The translations under genes and the position numbers were made by a program. Positions 31,494 to 44,145 of a DNA stretch of 64,000 nucleotides are shown here, in pieces (the stretch's first letter is position 1; each line of letters opens with the position of its first letter). The stretch lies in NCBI GenBank assembly GCA_016586335.1, contig BLYE01000027.1:332934-396933 (forward strand), read 5' to 3'. The notes beneath the pieces were generated by a model. It saw only the letters and a list, made by a program, of their open reading frames with translations. It was not told where the DNA came from and did no database searches. Source of the stretch: Nitzschia putrida (Eukaryota > Bacillariophyta > Bacillariophyceae > Bacillariales > Bacillariaceae).

Positions 31494-34263
31494 ATTGTGA
31501 GACTGTTGGGGAAGACTTCGACTTTTGGCACGACGACGGACGGGGGAAGAATTCCTCCGATTCGAATGTCCCAGGTCATGTCGGCAAGTTTCTCGGTGAC
31601 CCGGTTGCGAAATGTGAATGGGCCTCAGACTTACTGGACTTCATGCAATGTTTAGTGGTTACGCGTGAGTTCTACGTCCCTCCGTACTTGTAGAAAAGGG
31701 ATTGGACCACCTTCCAATTCGGATCATGCCAAGGGCTCGTTGCTACAGTTAACCCTTTCTGAATCGTACCAACCAACCACCACCACCTCACAATGCAAAC
31801 TGCATTGCTGGATCACGCAAGATGGTTCACCCCCATCATCCAACAAGAGCAAGACCCCATAAGGACAGAGTTGTATATCTTCTATTTTAGCATAGGTATA
31901 AAACCCACCACCATAGGTATAAAATCTACCACCATAGTTCAGCACGAGTACAGTAGCTGTACTGTATCGTTTTGCAGAAACAGACTAATGGTAGTGGCAA
32001 GGTGATTTTCAGGGAATCATGAACGACTGGTGCGAAATAAGGACTGTAAAAGCAGTCGATTTGAACATATGACATCGTCCTTAACCTCGCCAAAGATCCC
32101 TGCAGACTCCGAATGGCCCCAAAGGTTTGGTTGATCTTGACGAATCGCTGACATGCTTTCGCTGCCTCGAAACCAAACAGCGGCCTTTTGGAGAGGACAG
32201 TCAGCCAATCCCAGTCCAAGTAGGAATTATGAAAACCACCTCTTGTGTAGGTGCAAGGGAGGGGTACTCGATTTCACTGGAAAACCGCTCACGATCGCAA
32301 GCCACTTCGCAACGATGCGTGGCCACCATCGACGAAATCTCTTCGCACTGGAGTGACGAGTTGTAGAGACCCCGATGTATGTCCACCCCATCGCTGATCG
32401 CAACTCCTGCCGAACGCTCTCTTTCCATAGCGCATGGATGATGTTGTGAATGTGCTTGGTTGGTTGCTCATGCTCTGCTCGTTGATCTTGAGCACGTTGT
32501 GGGATTGAGCATTGTCTTCCACAATGGGAAGACCCATTGGCAGGTCGTGGCTTTCCCAAAAGGATTGTATTGATTCTATAGACATTCTCCAAGTGTATGT
32601 ATCACCGAGGGTCGAAGGATTGGTCCGAGGATTTGTGAGGATGAGTGGTGCAATGGTGAAGAGTTGTGAGCAACCTCAGCACTTGAACCGGTGGTTTGGA
32701 CGTTTCTCGAAAGGCAGGACGAGTGGCCAGAAAGTCCGTTGCAGTTCGTATTTCGTATTGTGTGTGGAATATGGAGAAGATGCCAAGCAATAGATGTTGA
32801 TGTCTCGAGACTGTGTGAACTGAACTTTCTATTGCCTCGCCATAACCAGCATCTCCGCTACTCCACATTGGAGAATTCGAGAAAGACATGCAAAAAGACC
32901 GGTATAATAAATATTTTCTCGTTTTGGCGTGTCACTTTATATGTACAACGTATCGCATCGTCACTCCCTCCTCCAGTACGAGTACTCGTAGTTTGACATT
33001 ACGACGGTGATACGGTGGTGCAGGAGTTCCGTACTTTATCGTGGTTTGTCGTCGTTGATGATGATGGTGCAGAAGTCACTTCTGTCGGCTTACCAGGTGG
33101 ACTCCAGAAGCTCTAAGCTTGTTCACTAAGAAAACAAATTGTCATTGATGAATGCTGCTGCAAATGCATTGCTCAAGGGCAACGTTCAAGTTGGAATAAT
33201 ATGCTTTAGCTACTCGCATTGTTCCGGAAGGAAATGAGGTCGTGTTGAAATCAATCTTTTTTAGCCTCCCAGCAACTCCGAGCACCTTGAGATGATGATG
33301 TACTGTACATACTCCTCTTCCGCGGAGTGAGTGGTACTGTGCCATCCGGATGCCGACCAATCTGCTGCTGTATTTCCTGATTCCGATTCTGCTTGTAAAA
33401 CACTAAAGTAGTACGTTAGTACTATTATTGTACTGTTGTAGCAATGGGTTGCTATAGTCATCAATTATTCTTGGAAGTAGTTAGTAGTTCATAATACTAC
33501 ATCGCTGAAACTGCGGTGCGGCGGTGGTATATGAATCTCTCTATAGGTCGCCTAACACGTGGCACGGCAGCGAAACATTTGAACACAAGAATGTCCACTT
33601 CCAGGAACATTGCGAAAATCGCACCGTCATGGCGATTTCGATTTACTGCCAGAAGTAGTTGTAACGCTGGTTTGGTCAGTGTTTGTTCGACAAATTTCAG
33701 TAGGAGTATGGATGCCAAGTTCCTCCATTGTTTTCTGCCGGGCTTCGAGGAGTGCTTCGGCAATGCCAAAACGTTTCTTCCCAAGAAGAAGCCATGTTTT
33801 TTTCACTCACCTCCAGTCACAAAGTTTATCCTCTCAACCCTTCCGAGCGAATTGGCTACAACAACTATAGCACTTTCGCTTCCCCGACACTATTGAGCAG
33901 CGCACCATGGGTGTAGGATTTCAGCAACAACATGTATTTCAGTCCAGATCCACGCAGCAGTAGTCTAATAGAAGGATGGCCAAAGTCACAGAGTCAATCC
34001 GTGTAACCACCTCATTTGTTGCAACCATGTTAGGGTAATATTGCAGTACAGTACTGTACTGTACGATAGTAGCTACCTCCTGTAGTGCAGGCTACGACTG
34101 CACACCTACCGGGCTCCTACCACCATACGTACGTTAGAGCTGTACTCGTACGAGTAGTCATACGTTGAAGAACGAAACCCTTGACACTTGACACGCACCG
34201 CCGTCATGATGTCCTCGTGCTATTAATTCTTGTGGGGGGCGAAAACACCAACACCAAAACAAC
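31494..34263. other. Gene-poor region with a possible decayed minus-strand gene
   Basis: From 32889 to about 31926 the minus strand carries three or four successive protein-like frames that do not join without frame changes (see findings). The stretch 33000-34260 shows only palindromes and short frames. It ends about 60 bp before the first kinase of the array. Confidence 0.35.
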
Positions 34264-35806
34264 ATGAAGGAAACAGAATGCTACACCGACTCCTCTCCTC
34301 TCACTCATCTTTCCTCTTCCAATGATTTTGAAAAGAGCATACATTTCACAAAGCATTCTTTGCATCTTTCTGCTGATATCCGGATGAAATTGAACTCTGT
34401 TCGCAGCTCTCTTCCTCTCAAAAATGAGGAAGGAGAACGTCTTTCGGTACATGTCAGACCTGCCAATCAGCAGCTTAAAAGGACCGATCCCAAGCCATAC
34501 CTTTTGGCTCGGGAATTGTTCGAAGATGCTTGTACAAGCACATGCGAAGAAGCTTTGGATGATACCCGAGATCTTCCCAAATTTCAACTAGATGAGATTG
34601 TGCTCGGTGCCATGCTCGGAAGTGGAGGCTTTTGTGATGTTCTGGAAATTTCCACGATTGAGCTCTCCGAAGTTCGAATGCAAGCAAAAGGTGAGGATCC
34701 AATCAATGAAGAAAAACAGCACACCATTGACTCCAAGATAGCCCGGGAGTTGAGAAAATTTCTTTCTCTTCATTGTCGAAGAGAAGGCGGTTCCCACGAT
34801 GCTCGATATGCTATCAAGCAGCTTCGAAGAGACATTCGGGACGATCCACCAGAGTTGTGCAGAGCCATTGTTGATATCAACGTTGAAATCGCTATTCTGA
34901 ACAAAATTGAGCACCCAAACATCATCAAAATCAGAGGACTCGGCGCGGGGCCCCGCTTTCACGAGGATGTGTTTGTCATTATGGATCGCCTGTATGATAC
35001 GCTTGGTACCCGCATGAAGCGTTGGAGAGAGGAAAAGAATGTGTACAAAAGCTTGATTGGGAAATGGCAAGATCCTTTGCAAATGAAGAAGTCCAAACTA
35101 TGGCGCAAACGAGTGCTGGTAGCTCTAGAACTCAGCTCAGCCCTTTGCTTTCTGCATAAGAAGCGTATCATTCACAGGGATATCAAACCTCAAAACATTG
35201 GGTTCGATGTAGTAAGGAAGCAATGTTCGCATGTCTTGCATGGAAGCCCGGTACATATTGTGCTCACATTGTTGCGTTGAACCTTGAATACAGCGAGACG
35301 ATGTCAAGCTGTTTGACTTTGGCTTGGCTCGAGAGCTACCCAGTATGGAGGAAGCTACTGAGAATGGATTGTTTCATTTGAGTATGTGTGGGTCGCTACG
35401 ATACATGGCACCAGAAGTGTTCTGTAAACAGCCCTACGGCGAAACATGCGACGTGTATTCTGTTTCTATTCTATTTTGGGAGATGCTAACACTCAAGGAA
35501 ACCTTTCGCAAATATGATTCCGATGAGCTGATGCTCAAACATGTTCATTCTCCCCCCTACCAGCGTCCTCGCGTCAAGCCTAGCTGGCCAATACCATTGA
35601 AGGATATCCTGCAACGGGCTTGGCACCCGCTTCCAACCCATCGTCCACGAATGCAAGCTGTGGAAGATGCTTTGGGGCAAGTTCTAAGTCGAAGTAGTAC
35701 CCCGACGAGGACCACCCCATCACCAAAGTCGTTTCAACGGAGGTCAACACATGTCTTCCATTGTGATTCGAGTTCCACTTTGAAAGTAGACGATGCTCCG
35801 CTTTAA
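34264..35806 (+). CDS. Protein kinase K1 (type A)
   Basis: Ser/Thr-type protein kinase, 486 aa, cytosolic by absence of signals. Exons 34264-35211 and 35294-35806; the 82-bp intron lies between NIGFDV and RDDVKLFDFG. Catalytic residues are complete: glycine loop GSGGFCDV at 119-126, Lys185 in YAIK, alphaC Glu208, HRD 304-306, DFG 324-326, APE 355-357. A loop of about 50 residues rich in charged residues separates beta2 from beta3. The C-lobe motif CDVYSVSILFWE is TKL-like. The tail has an RRSTHVFHCDSSS motif also seen in K5 and K6. The N-terminus is 110 residues, longer than in K5/K6. It opens the array of eleven same-strand kinases. Confidence 0.9.
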
Positions 35807-36415
35807 AGGAGGAGTTAGTCTATTGTTAATAGTATTAGTACTTGTTAGTGTACGCAAGACTATTACATATGGTTAGTGGTAGTAACAGGTTGCTTGCGTT
35901 TGCGACAAAGGGGATGAGCATATTTACTCTGGACTGTTTTGGATCAGGCATATCGAAACGTGGCCAGCCCATGAAAGGCACGACTCTTGTGACACACAGT
36001 ACGATCCCATTGAACGTGGGTGGTGCCTCAATGGCCATTCATTGCATTTTGCAGTACGATAGTTGGTATCGCTGAGAATTCAGAGGATGCACTGCGTACT
36101 ATGGGGAGCACGCGCTCGATAATATGTATTGTTTGCTCACATAGAGAATATCCAAAAGCATGAACACATGGGAACATCATGGCATAATCTGATTGGCTGC
36201 AGCGAGCACCAGCGGAGAGTTCTTCACAGGAATCTGAGAGAGGCATCACTTATGACAGGGACTGTTCGGAGAAATGTTTGACATGCACGAACCCACATTT
36301 TGTTCTCACCAATTTTCGTGTTGTCACTCTCGAAAGACTGAAACGTCTCGCACAATCCTGCTTGCTGCAGATAAAACGCTTCGTTTAACTTTGCACGTAC
36401 AGTACAAACGAACCA
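35807..36415. other. Spacer between K1 and K2
   Basis: 609 bp; no gene seen. Acts as the promoter side of K2. Confidence 0.4.
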
Positions 36416-37676
36416 ATGCCCTCTATTGCTACTATTCCTCACCAAGGGAGACCTATTCGACATAGAAGGACTCCCGAGGAGCTTCATGAGCTCTTTGAGA
36501 AAGCTTCTGACATTTCGAAGCGAGACCATGCAGACTATCGTCTCACCAAGACCGTTTGCCAAAATGTTCCCAAACTAGATATTTCCGATATTACTTTCGG
36601 AAAGGTACTTGGTAGAGGCGCCTTTGGGGCTGTGTATGCTGTCAACAGCGTTGATAGCAGCACGGAACCCAGTTCCAGCACTGATTCCTTGAGTGATAGT
36701 AGTTCCGAGTCTGAAGAACGGTATGCTCTGAAGTTCCTCAGTTCCAGAGCCGTAGGAACCAACGAAGCATTTCTTCATGCCGTCTTGGACACAGCCAATG
36801 AGGCCATCATCCTTCGTTCTTTGGATCATCCTCATATCATTAAGATTCGGGCTATGCCAATCTGTGGGATGTTCTCGGAAAAGTCCTTCCTACTCATCGA
36901 TCGGTTGGACGAAACACTCAAGGGAAGATTCGACGTATGGCGCCAGGAGGCAAAGCACATGAATGGTTTCATGCGGAAAATGCTAAGCAGTGGCAACGCC
37001 GCAGCCAAAGCAGCCGCACAAACAGAGCGTATGCTTCATCTTGCGGACCTAGCTGGTGCTCTTGCATACATGCACTCCGTTCAAGTGATTCATCGTGACC
37101 TCAAGCCCGAGAACGTCGGATTCAACCGCGAAAACAAGATCCAACTGTTTGATTTTGGTTTGGCCCGAGAAATGCCACTCGAATCTGATGACGGCCTGTT
37201 CAAAATGACAGGGTACTGTGGCTCACCACTATACAGTAAGTTGTATCGAGTGATACATGCTTTGGTGTGCTATAACAGTGCCATCACAAACAGTTTGACT
37301 CACCATCATCTTTGATATTCTTCTACCTACCACAACAACAGTGTCTCCTGAAGTTGCACTCAAGGAACGATACAACGAAAAGTGCGATGTCTATTCTTTT
37401 GCCATTCTAGTTTGGGAAACCCTCACACTAGAGCGACCTTTTGAGGGAACGACCGTCTCTGCCTTACGCGAGAACGTATGGCAAGGGGAGATGAAGCGTC
37501 CCATCCCTGATCGCTCTTGGGACGAAAGCCTCAAGGATCTTCTTTCCGCGGCGTGGAGCCCAGTCATTGGAGCCCGACCTGACATGGCTACGTTTGCTTC
37601 TAAACTACGTGCGTTGGCAACCATGCCTGCCAAAAAGGGCAAGGCATCTTCTAGCAAGAGAGGAAAGAAGCTGTAA
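36416..37676 (+). CDS. Protein kinase K2 (type B)
   Basis: 384 aa. Exons 36416-37235 and 37342-37676. The 106-bp intron splits the Met codon of GSPLYM/SPEV, the APE position. Glycine loop GRGAFGAV at 66-73, Lys106 in YALK, alphaC Glu129, HRDLKPEN 226-233, DFG 246-248, SPE 275-277. Between beta2 and beta3 there is a Ser/acidic-rich insert (STEPSSSTDSLSDSSSESE), a likely phosphorylation region. The N-terminal 60 residues contain a conserved RRTPEEL helix. The tail is short and basic (KKGKASSSKRGKKL). The closest relative in the window is K4, with which it shares the MPSxATIPHQGxPIRHxRTPEE start. Confidence 0.9.
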
Positions 37677-38499
37677 CTACAGTTTTCTTCGAGAAGCGAT
37701 TCTCGAGTATCCCAGTTTTGAATCTGTATTCAACGTCTACATGATGAGGAGTGTTACACTAACACCTTTGATGAGTGATTTGCTACTGTATTAGAACTAT
37801 TGTTTCATTTGGAAAGTCTTCTCCTTGCCGCCATTGCTTGAGTGCCATAGCGCTCTATAGAGAAAAAGTTTTATCGTGTGAACTGAAAGGAGGTCTTTGT
37901 CGCGAAAAAAGGATGGTGGTGAGCGATAATAATCGTTGGTTATTCTCGTTTTTACCGTTGCTGTCTCGTGACAACAAATATAGTGTGACAGATTAGTACC
38001 GTACTAGAAAGTCTTGGAACACGAAGTCCACTCATTTTTCTGGCCCCAAACGTGGACAGCCGATGCCCAAGAAGTAAATCCCACGACCCTCCTTCGGTTG
38101 TTTGTGATGTTGCGTTCGTGGCATATAATACAGAATAGTACCTCCCTATAAGTCTCGTGATTCTGTATGTCTGAGTTGTTTATATTATAACGATTGGAAA
38201 GGAGTGAATTCCCCGGATGCAAAGAGTGCTGTCACGTGGTGGCCTACCCAACGCCTCCATGTTTGTGATTGGCTGCAACGCGCTGCAGAATCTTGCGCGA
38301 CCGATTACCTCTGCTGAACTCACTTAACTATCGCGACAAATCGGGGAAACAGCCATCCGACAAGAACCCATCGTTTCGTTCCCAGCGTTGTTCTGGGCGT
38401 ACTGGTCGAATCTGCATGGCACAAAATTCACGCAACATTATATCAGCATCGAAACTCAATCCTTACCACTTTGACTTAGGAATAGATAATCACCCTTTC
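37677..38499. other. Spacer between K2 and K3
   Basis: 823 bp. The K3 frame is open upstream to a TTG at 38269 and has an alternative ATG at 38416; otherwise no gene seen. Confidence 0.4.
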
Positions 38500-39768
38500 A
38501 TGCCTTCGTTCGACCCAAGTGTCCGCAAGGGCATGCACACAAATGCCGTCCCCAATCGGAAAAGGAGGACTCCAGAAGAGATTCATGTTATTTTAGAGAG
38601 AGCCGAGGAGATTTCGGAGCGATACCATGAACACTTCCAATTGCCATCGGCGTATTCCAACATCCCCCAACGCGACTTGTCTGATTTCACGTTTGGAAAA
38701 GTATTGGGAAGAGGGGCTTTCGGGGCGGTTTATGCTGTCAATGGATTAGAAACTGCCACAGAACCAAGCTCTTCCAGCGACAACAATGATCCAACGGAGG
38801 ATCGGTTAGAAGATGGACACTTTGCCCTCAAGTTTCTGAGTGCAACCGCTGCTGGCACCGATGAGGAATTCATGAATGCGGTATTGGACAATGCCAAAGA
38901 AGCTCGGGTTTTGGGAGCCTTGAGCCATCCACATATCATCAAGATTCGAGCCATGCCTGCTTGTGGAATGTTTTCTGACAAGTCCTTTCTACTGTTGGAT
39001 CGATTGGAAGACACACTTAAGCAGAGAATAGAAACATGGAAACGAGACTTGAAACGATTGTCAGGATTTGCAGGCAAGGTTTTGGGTGGTCGCCAGGCAA
39101 CAGCAAAGTCCATGGCAGCTTGGGATGAACGTATGTGTCATATGATTGACCTTGCAGCAGCTCTGGAATATATGCATTCCCTTCGCGTGATTCACCGGGA
39201 TCTCAAATCGGACAATGTTGGTTTCACAAGAGACAACAAGATTCAACTCTTTGACTTTGGTTTGGCTAGAGAGCTACCCAATGAATCATCTAGTGAGAAG
39301 GGGTTGTTCAAAATGACTGGGTATTGTGGTTCCCCCTTATACAGTAAGTTGCTTGACTCATCGTCCACTGATGTTAGTTCTGACTGATGGATGGGTCTCA
39401 TTCAATGGTTGTATATGCAAACTTTTCTTGTTGCAGTGTCCCCAGAGATTGCTCTGCGGAAACCTTACAATGCCAAGTGTGATGTATACTCCTTCTCGAT
39501 TTTGGCATGGGAGACGTTAGCGTTGGATTCTCCTTTTGACAACCCCTCTTTGGAATTCCTTCGGGAACATGTTTGGCAAGGGGAACTAAAGCGGCCCAAA
39601 TTGGGTCGGACCTGGAATAGTGAACTAAAGAAGCACATTACCGCAGCTTGGAGTCCAAACATTGCGGATCGACCTGATATGGCTCAGTTCGTCCTCCAAC
39701 TACGCCGGCAATCGTCAATGCAACATTCTACAGGAAGGAATGGAAAAGACACCGTGAAAAGAAAGTAA
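38500..39768 (+). CDS. Protein kinase K3 (type B)
   Basis: 391 aa from the ATG at 38500, chosen because it gives an MPS... N-terminus of the same length as K2 and K4; an in-frame ATG at 38416 would add 28 residues. Exons 38500-39343 and 39437-39768, 93-bp intron in the APE motif. Glycine loop GRGAFGAV at 70-77, Lys111 in FALK, HRDLKSDN about 232-239, DFG about 252-254. The beta2-beta3 insert is ETATEPSSSSDNNDPTEDR. The Pro of the usual KPEN motif is replaced by Ser. It resembles K7 and K8 more than K2 and K4 in the segment before the catalytic loop (AWDERM, AxALEYMHSLRVIHRD). Confidence 0.88.
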
Positions 39769-40670
39769 CTGTTTTCTCTTTCATGGTAACGATTTCGACG
39801 AACTATTGAAAGGCCAATACATGGTCTAGATGATTTGGAACATCATTTTTTTAAGTTTTGGGGAGTTTTGGTACAAATCCCTCGGCTACAACAAACTACT
39901 ACTACTAACGTTAGTACTAATACTATTTTGCAACCATCCTCGTCAAATTATCATTGTATTACAACAACATTGTAAACATTATAGAAATAAAACAAAGGGA
40001 AGCCGCTGCCGACAGGGAGGCGGGGTGGTGCTGGTGGTACCACCTAACGTTAGTAGCTTCTCCTCTTTCGCGAGCGATGCTCTCCCATTACTCTCATTCT
40101 TCTTTTCAAGTCTTTTGCTGAAGAAGATTCGTTACAACCGTTGACCACAAACAATCAGCCTTCTCGATTTCAGTTGCATAATAAACAGGAAAACGTGGTC
40201 AGCCGTAGTTTTCTCGCCGATTATCTAGAATACTCGTACCACGACCTATCGCGGTTGTGTGATAGCTAGTAGAAGAAGAAGCGATTGTCGTCTTATGAAA
40301 CTCTTCTACTGCATGATAGCCACCCATCTTGGTTGCCTGCATATTTTCATCTTCTCGGAATACAGAGGATGCTTCATGAATCACGATGACAAGGGACTTT
40401 GCGCCTAAGGTACATAAGTGCCACTACTAACATTCTCATTGCGTTCTGCTAGGTATAACAGGACACGCGTTCTGTTCACAGAGCTATGGTAAGCAATGAG
40501 AACCCGGGGAAAAGGTGAACGTTATCTTGTGACATGAACAAAGCCACTTTTTCATCCTAAACCTACCAAAAACGAGCATCAGGAGCTCCAACCTCCTCGC
40601 AGCGACAGCTCCCTGGACAACTCGACATATCTAATCACAACAACAACTGTATCAGAACATACCCCTTATC
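39769..40670. other. Spacer between K3 and K4
   Basis: 902 bp with palindromes, including TACTAACGTTAGTA at 39903-39916 and CTAACGTTAG at 40044-40053. No gene seen. Confidence 0.45.
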
Positions 40671-41917
40671 ATGCCCTCCGTAGCTACTATCCCACACCAA
40701 GGCAAACCTATTAGACATAAGAGGACACCTGAGGAGATATCCGACCTTTTCCAGAAGGCATCTGCAATATCACAACGTGACCATTCAGAGTATCGGCTCG
40801 CTCCAGTTAGCAACGACATCCCAAAACTGGATATTTCCGATATTTCATTCGGAAAAGTCCTAGGAAGAGGAGCATTCGGTGCAGTATACGCTGTCAATTG
40901 CATTGAGAACAGCGCAACAGAGCCAAGTACCAGCATAGATTCATTGTGTGACGAGCAGTCTGATGAACACTATGCACTCAAGTTCCTCAGTTCCAAAGCT
41001 GTGGGCACGAACGAAGCGTTCCTCCATGCTGTCTTAGACACAGCCAATGAGGCAATTATCCTTCGCTCCCTGGATCACCCACATATCATCAAGGTTCGAG
41101 CCATGCCAATCTGTGGGATGTTTTCGGAGAAGTCCTTCCTGCTCATCGACCGTTTGGAGGAAACACTGAAGGGGCGGTTCGAAATGTGGCGCCACGAGGC
41201 GAAACAAATGAAGGGACTCATGGGAAAAGTGTTCCGTGGCGGCAATGCGGCGGCCAAGGCAGCTGCCTTGGAGACACGCATGCTGCATCTTGCGGATCTC
41301 GCTGGCGCCCTTGCCTACATGCACTCGCTCCTAGTTATCCATCGTGACCTCAAGCCGGAGAATGTGGGCTTCAACCAAGAAAACAAGATCCAACTGTTCG
41401 ATTTTGGTTTGGCCCGAGAGATGCCTTTGGAATCTGTTGACGGATTGTTCAAGATGACAGGTTATATTGGCTCACCACTCTATAGTAAGTCCTTTCCATA
41501 TGATGCTTTCTCTTCTGTTCCTTGCTGTGGCGATTGTTGGAAGTCTCCATGCTCAACTTCCTCTTGTCTGTCGTCAATACAGTGTCCCCAGAAGTTGCGT
41601 TGAAAGAACGTTACAACGAAAAATGCGACGTGTATTCCTTTGCCATTTTGTTATGGCAAACACTGACGCTTGAACGACCCTTTCAGGGAACGAGTAGTAC
41701 TGTCTCAGATCTCCAGGCATCTGTGTGGCAAGGAGAGATGAAGCGCCCACCGATGGATCGTTCATGGAGCGATGGTCTCCAAGATTTGCTTTCTTCTGCA
41801 TGGAGCCCTATCGTTTCAGCGAGACCTGATGTGACAGAAGTTGCCAACAAGTTACGTCAAATACCAACAACAATGCACGACAAAAAGAGTAGGAAGTCTG
41901 TACCGACTAGAAAATGA
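40671..41917 (+). CDS. Protein kinase K4 (type B)
   Basis: 382 aa. Exons 40671-41484 and 41583-41917 with a 98-bp intron at the APE codon. Glycine loop GRGAFGAV at about 66-73, Lys104 in YALK, HRDLKPEN from 224, DFG 244-246, then YIGSPLYM/SPEV. The activation segment has Ile instead of the Cys found in all other members of types B and C (GYIGSP versus GYCGSP). The insert (SATEPSTSIDSLCDEQSDE) is shorter than in K2. Nearest paralogue is K2, with long identical runs from NEAFLHAVLD to GMFSEKSFLLIDRL. Confidence 0.9.
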
Positions 41918-42746
41918 TCACATTGCGTGGAATGCTAGCTGCAACAATCACGCTCCTAGATCAGCACAAAAAAAGGTGGGGCTCTGCATGTCATGGTGAG
42001 AGACTGTGGTGCAACCTCTCAACACTCAATGCCTATTTGGATTCCGGCCTTTGATTCATTGACACGAAACATTGCCCAACAAAGGCACCACCCGGTACAT
42101 ACGAGTAATTGTCCTATAAGGACCTCCTCCACGTTTGCACTCAATTGAACTCGAGTTGATTCTACTAACGTACACGGAAAACAACTTCCTTGTTCATTCT
42201 TGTTGCATGCTTGGGATGAGACGGGTAGTGGACGCACCCTGCGACATGGAACTACTTTAGTCCAATCAAGTCGTGCTGAAGTTCTGATTCTCATACGAAT
42301 GAAACTCCATTGCGAATAGTATAATAGTACAGTGCCATAGAACAGGAAGTCAATGAGTCTATCGGTAGCAGCAGAGGAGGTGCAAGCAATTGATATTGGT
42401 GGCAAAGGAAAAGCAAAACTCTCGTTCCTCGTACAGTTATCCCCCGTCTGATGAATCGTACCAAACTACGGAAACTACTTGACCGCATATTCTCCATCAG
42501 CACAGTGGAGTACCAGAACAGCTTCAAGAATCTCGCATTCTATACTAACACTATCAGTACTACTAGTACGCACTAACTAACAAGAGAAGAAAATTCAACC
42601 ACAAGGCCATAACACCAAGGACCCAGTACGGACATTCATGAATGAAATTATGTCTATTATCTATCATTTGACTCCGATGTTTGGCACAAACAAAGGATAA
42701 ACCATCTACCCACAAATCTTCTTCCCATCTTTTCAACAATTCTAGA
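41918..42746. other. Spacer between K4 and K5
   Basis: 829 bp. From about 42260 it resembles the region upstream of K6 (TTAGTCCAATCAAGTC, then the TTATCCCC and GAATCGTACCAAAC strings), so the duplicated K5/K6 unit begins here. No gene seen. Confidence 0.5.
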
Positions 42747-44145
42747 ATGGAAGTCGAATCTACTCACGGCACCTCCTCTGTCCTCAACCAAGACGCCCTC
42801 ATTGCTCCCCGTGCCAATTCTGCCAAGGAGCAGGTCCAGTCATGCCCTGCATCTTTTGAGCAGGATCTGGAAGAGGAAACGCAAGACCTTCCCAAGTTTC
42901 ATCTCAATGAAATCGTACAAGGCCCCTGGCTCGGAAGTGGGGGATTTTGTGATGTGTTTGAGATCTCTGCAATGAGGCTCTCCAAGGAAACAGAGGTGGA
43001 TGCAACCTCCGATACAGTCTCAGAAACGATCCAATCCATTCGTGACGAAACCAAGGTATCACAAGAATGGAGAAAGTTCCTTTCTCTCCATTGCTTGAGA
43101 GAATATGGCTCCGAGGATGCTCGCTTTGCCATCAAGCGGATAAGACCTGACATTCGCAAGGATCCAGTAGAGCTAGGTAAAGCCATTGCCGATCTCAATA
43201 TCGAGATATCCATCCTGAACCGCTTAGAGCACCCTCATATTATCAAAGTGAGGGGTCTAGGTGCTGGACCGCGATTTCATGCCGATGCGTTTGTAATAGT
43301 GGATCGATTGTATGACCCGCTTAGTGGACGAATGAACCGTTGGAGAGAAGAAAAGGACTCTTATAAGGGGTTGATTGGCAAGTGGCAAGATCCTCTGCAA
43401 ACAAAGAGAGGAAGACTTTGGCGCAAACGTCTGCTGGTAGCGTTGGACCTGAGCTCTGCCTTGTCCTACCTTCATAGCAAACGTATCATCCATAGAGACA
43501 TTAAACCCCAAAATATTGGGTTCGACGTGGTAAGGCAACTTTTTGTCACGCTCTGTGAACGTCGTCTGCAGAAACATGGCATGTCATGTACTCATTCTTC
43601 TGCTGCCTTGAATCTTGTTCATGCCCTAGAGAGATGATGTCAAATTGTTTGACTTTGGCTTGTCTCGAAAGCTACCGAGCGCCATGGAATCAGTCGACGG
43701 CGAATTTTTCTGTTTGACTGTGTGTGGTTCCCTGCGATATATGGCACCAGAGGTGTTTTGCAGGAAACCCTATGGCGAGACATGTGACGTCTACTCCTTT
43801 GCCATCCTATGCTGGGAGGTATTGTCTCTAAAAGAAGCCTTTCGCCAATACGATAGCGATGACCTTATGCTCCAGCATGTACATTCCACCCCTCATCAAC
43901 GACCACAGATGAAACGAAATTGGCCATCACCACTGAAGGACATCCTTCAACAAGCTTGGCATCCTATCGCACTGCATCGTCCACGCATGCGTCAAGTAGA
44001 TGATGTTCTCGGACAACTGCTCCACGGAAATGGTGACAACAAAAAGGTCAAAGCACCGAAAAAACGCCTTCGGCGGAGATCCTCTCACGTCCTCCATTGC
44101 GATACCAGCGTCACTTCCATTGACGAAGTGCATGGTTGTTGGTAG
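42747..44145 (+). CDS. Protein kinase K5 (type A)
   Basis: 432 aa from the ATG at 42747; the frame opens with TTG at 42681. Exons 42747-43529 and 43630-44145 with a 100-bp intron between NIGFDV and RDDVKLFDFG, as in K1 and K6. Glycine loop GSGGFCDV about 63-70, Lys130 in FAIK, alphaC Glu153, HRD 249-251, DFG 269-271, followed by SRKLPSAMES and GSLRYMAPEVF. The 50-residue beta2-beta3 insert (ETEVDATSDTVSETIQS...) is nearly identical to that of K6. The tail contains RRRSSHVLHCDTSVTSIDEV. Ser replaces Ala in the DFGLSR segment. Confidence 0.9.
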
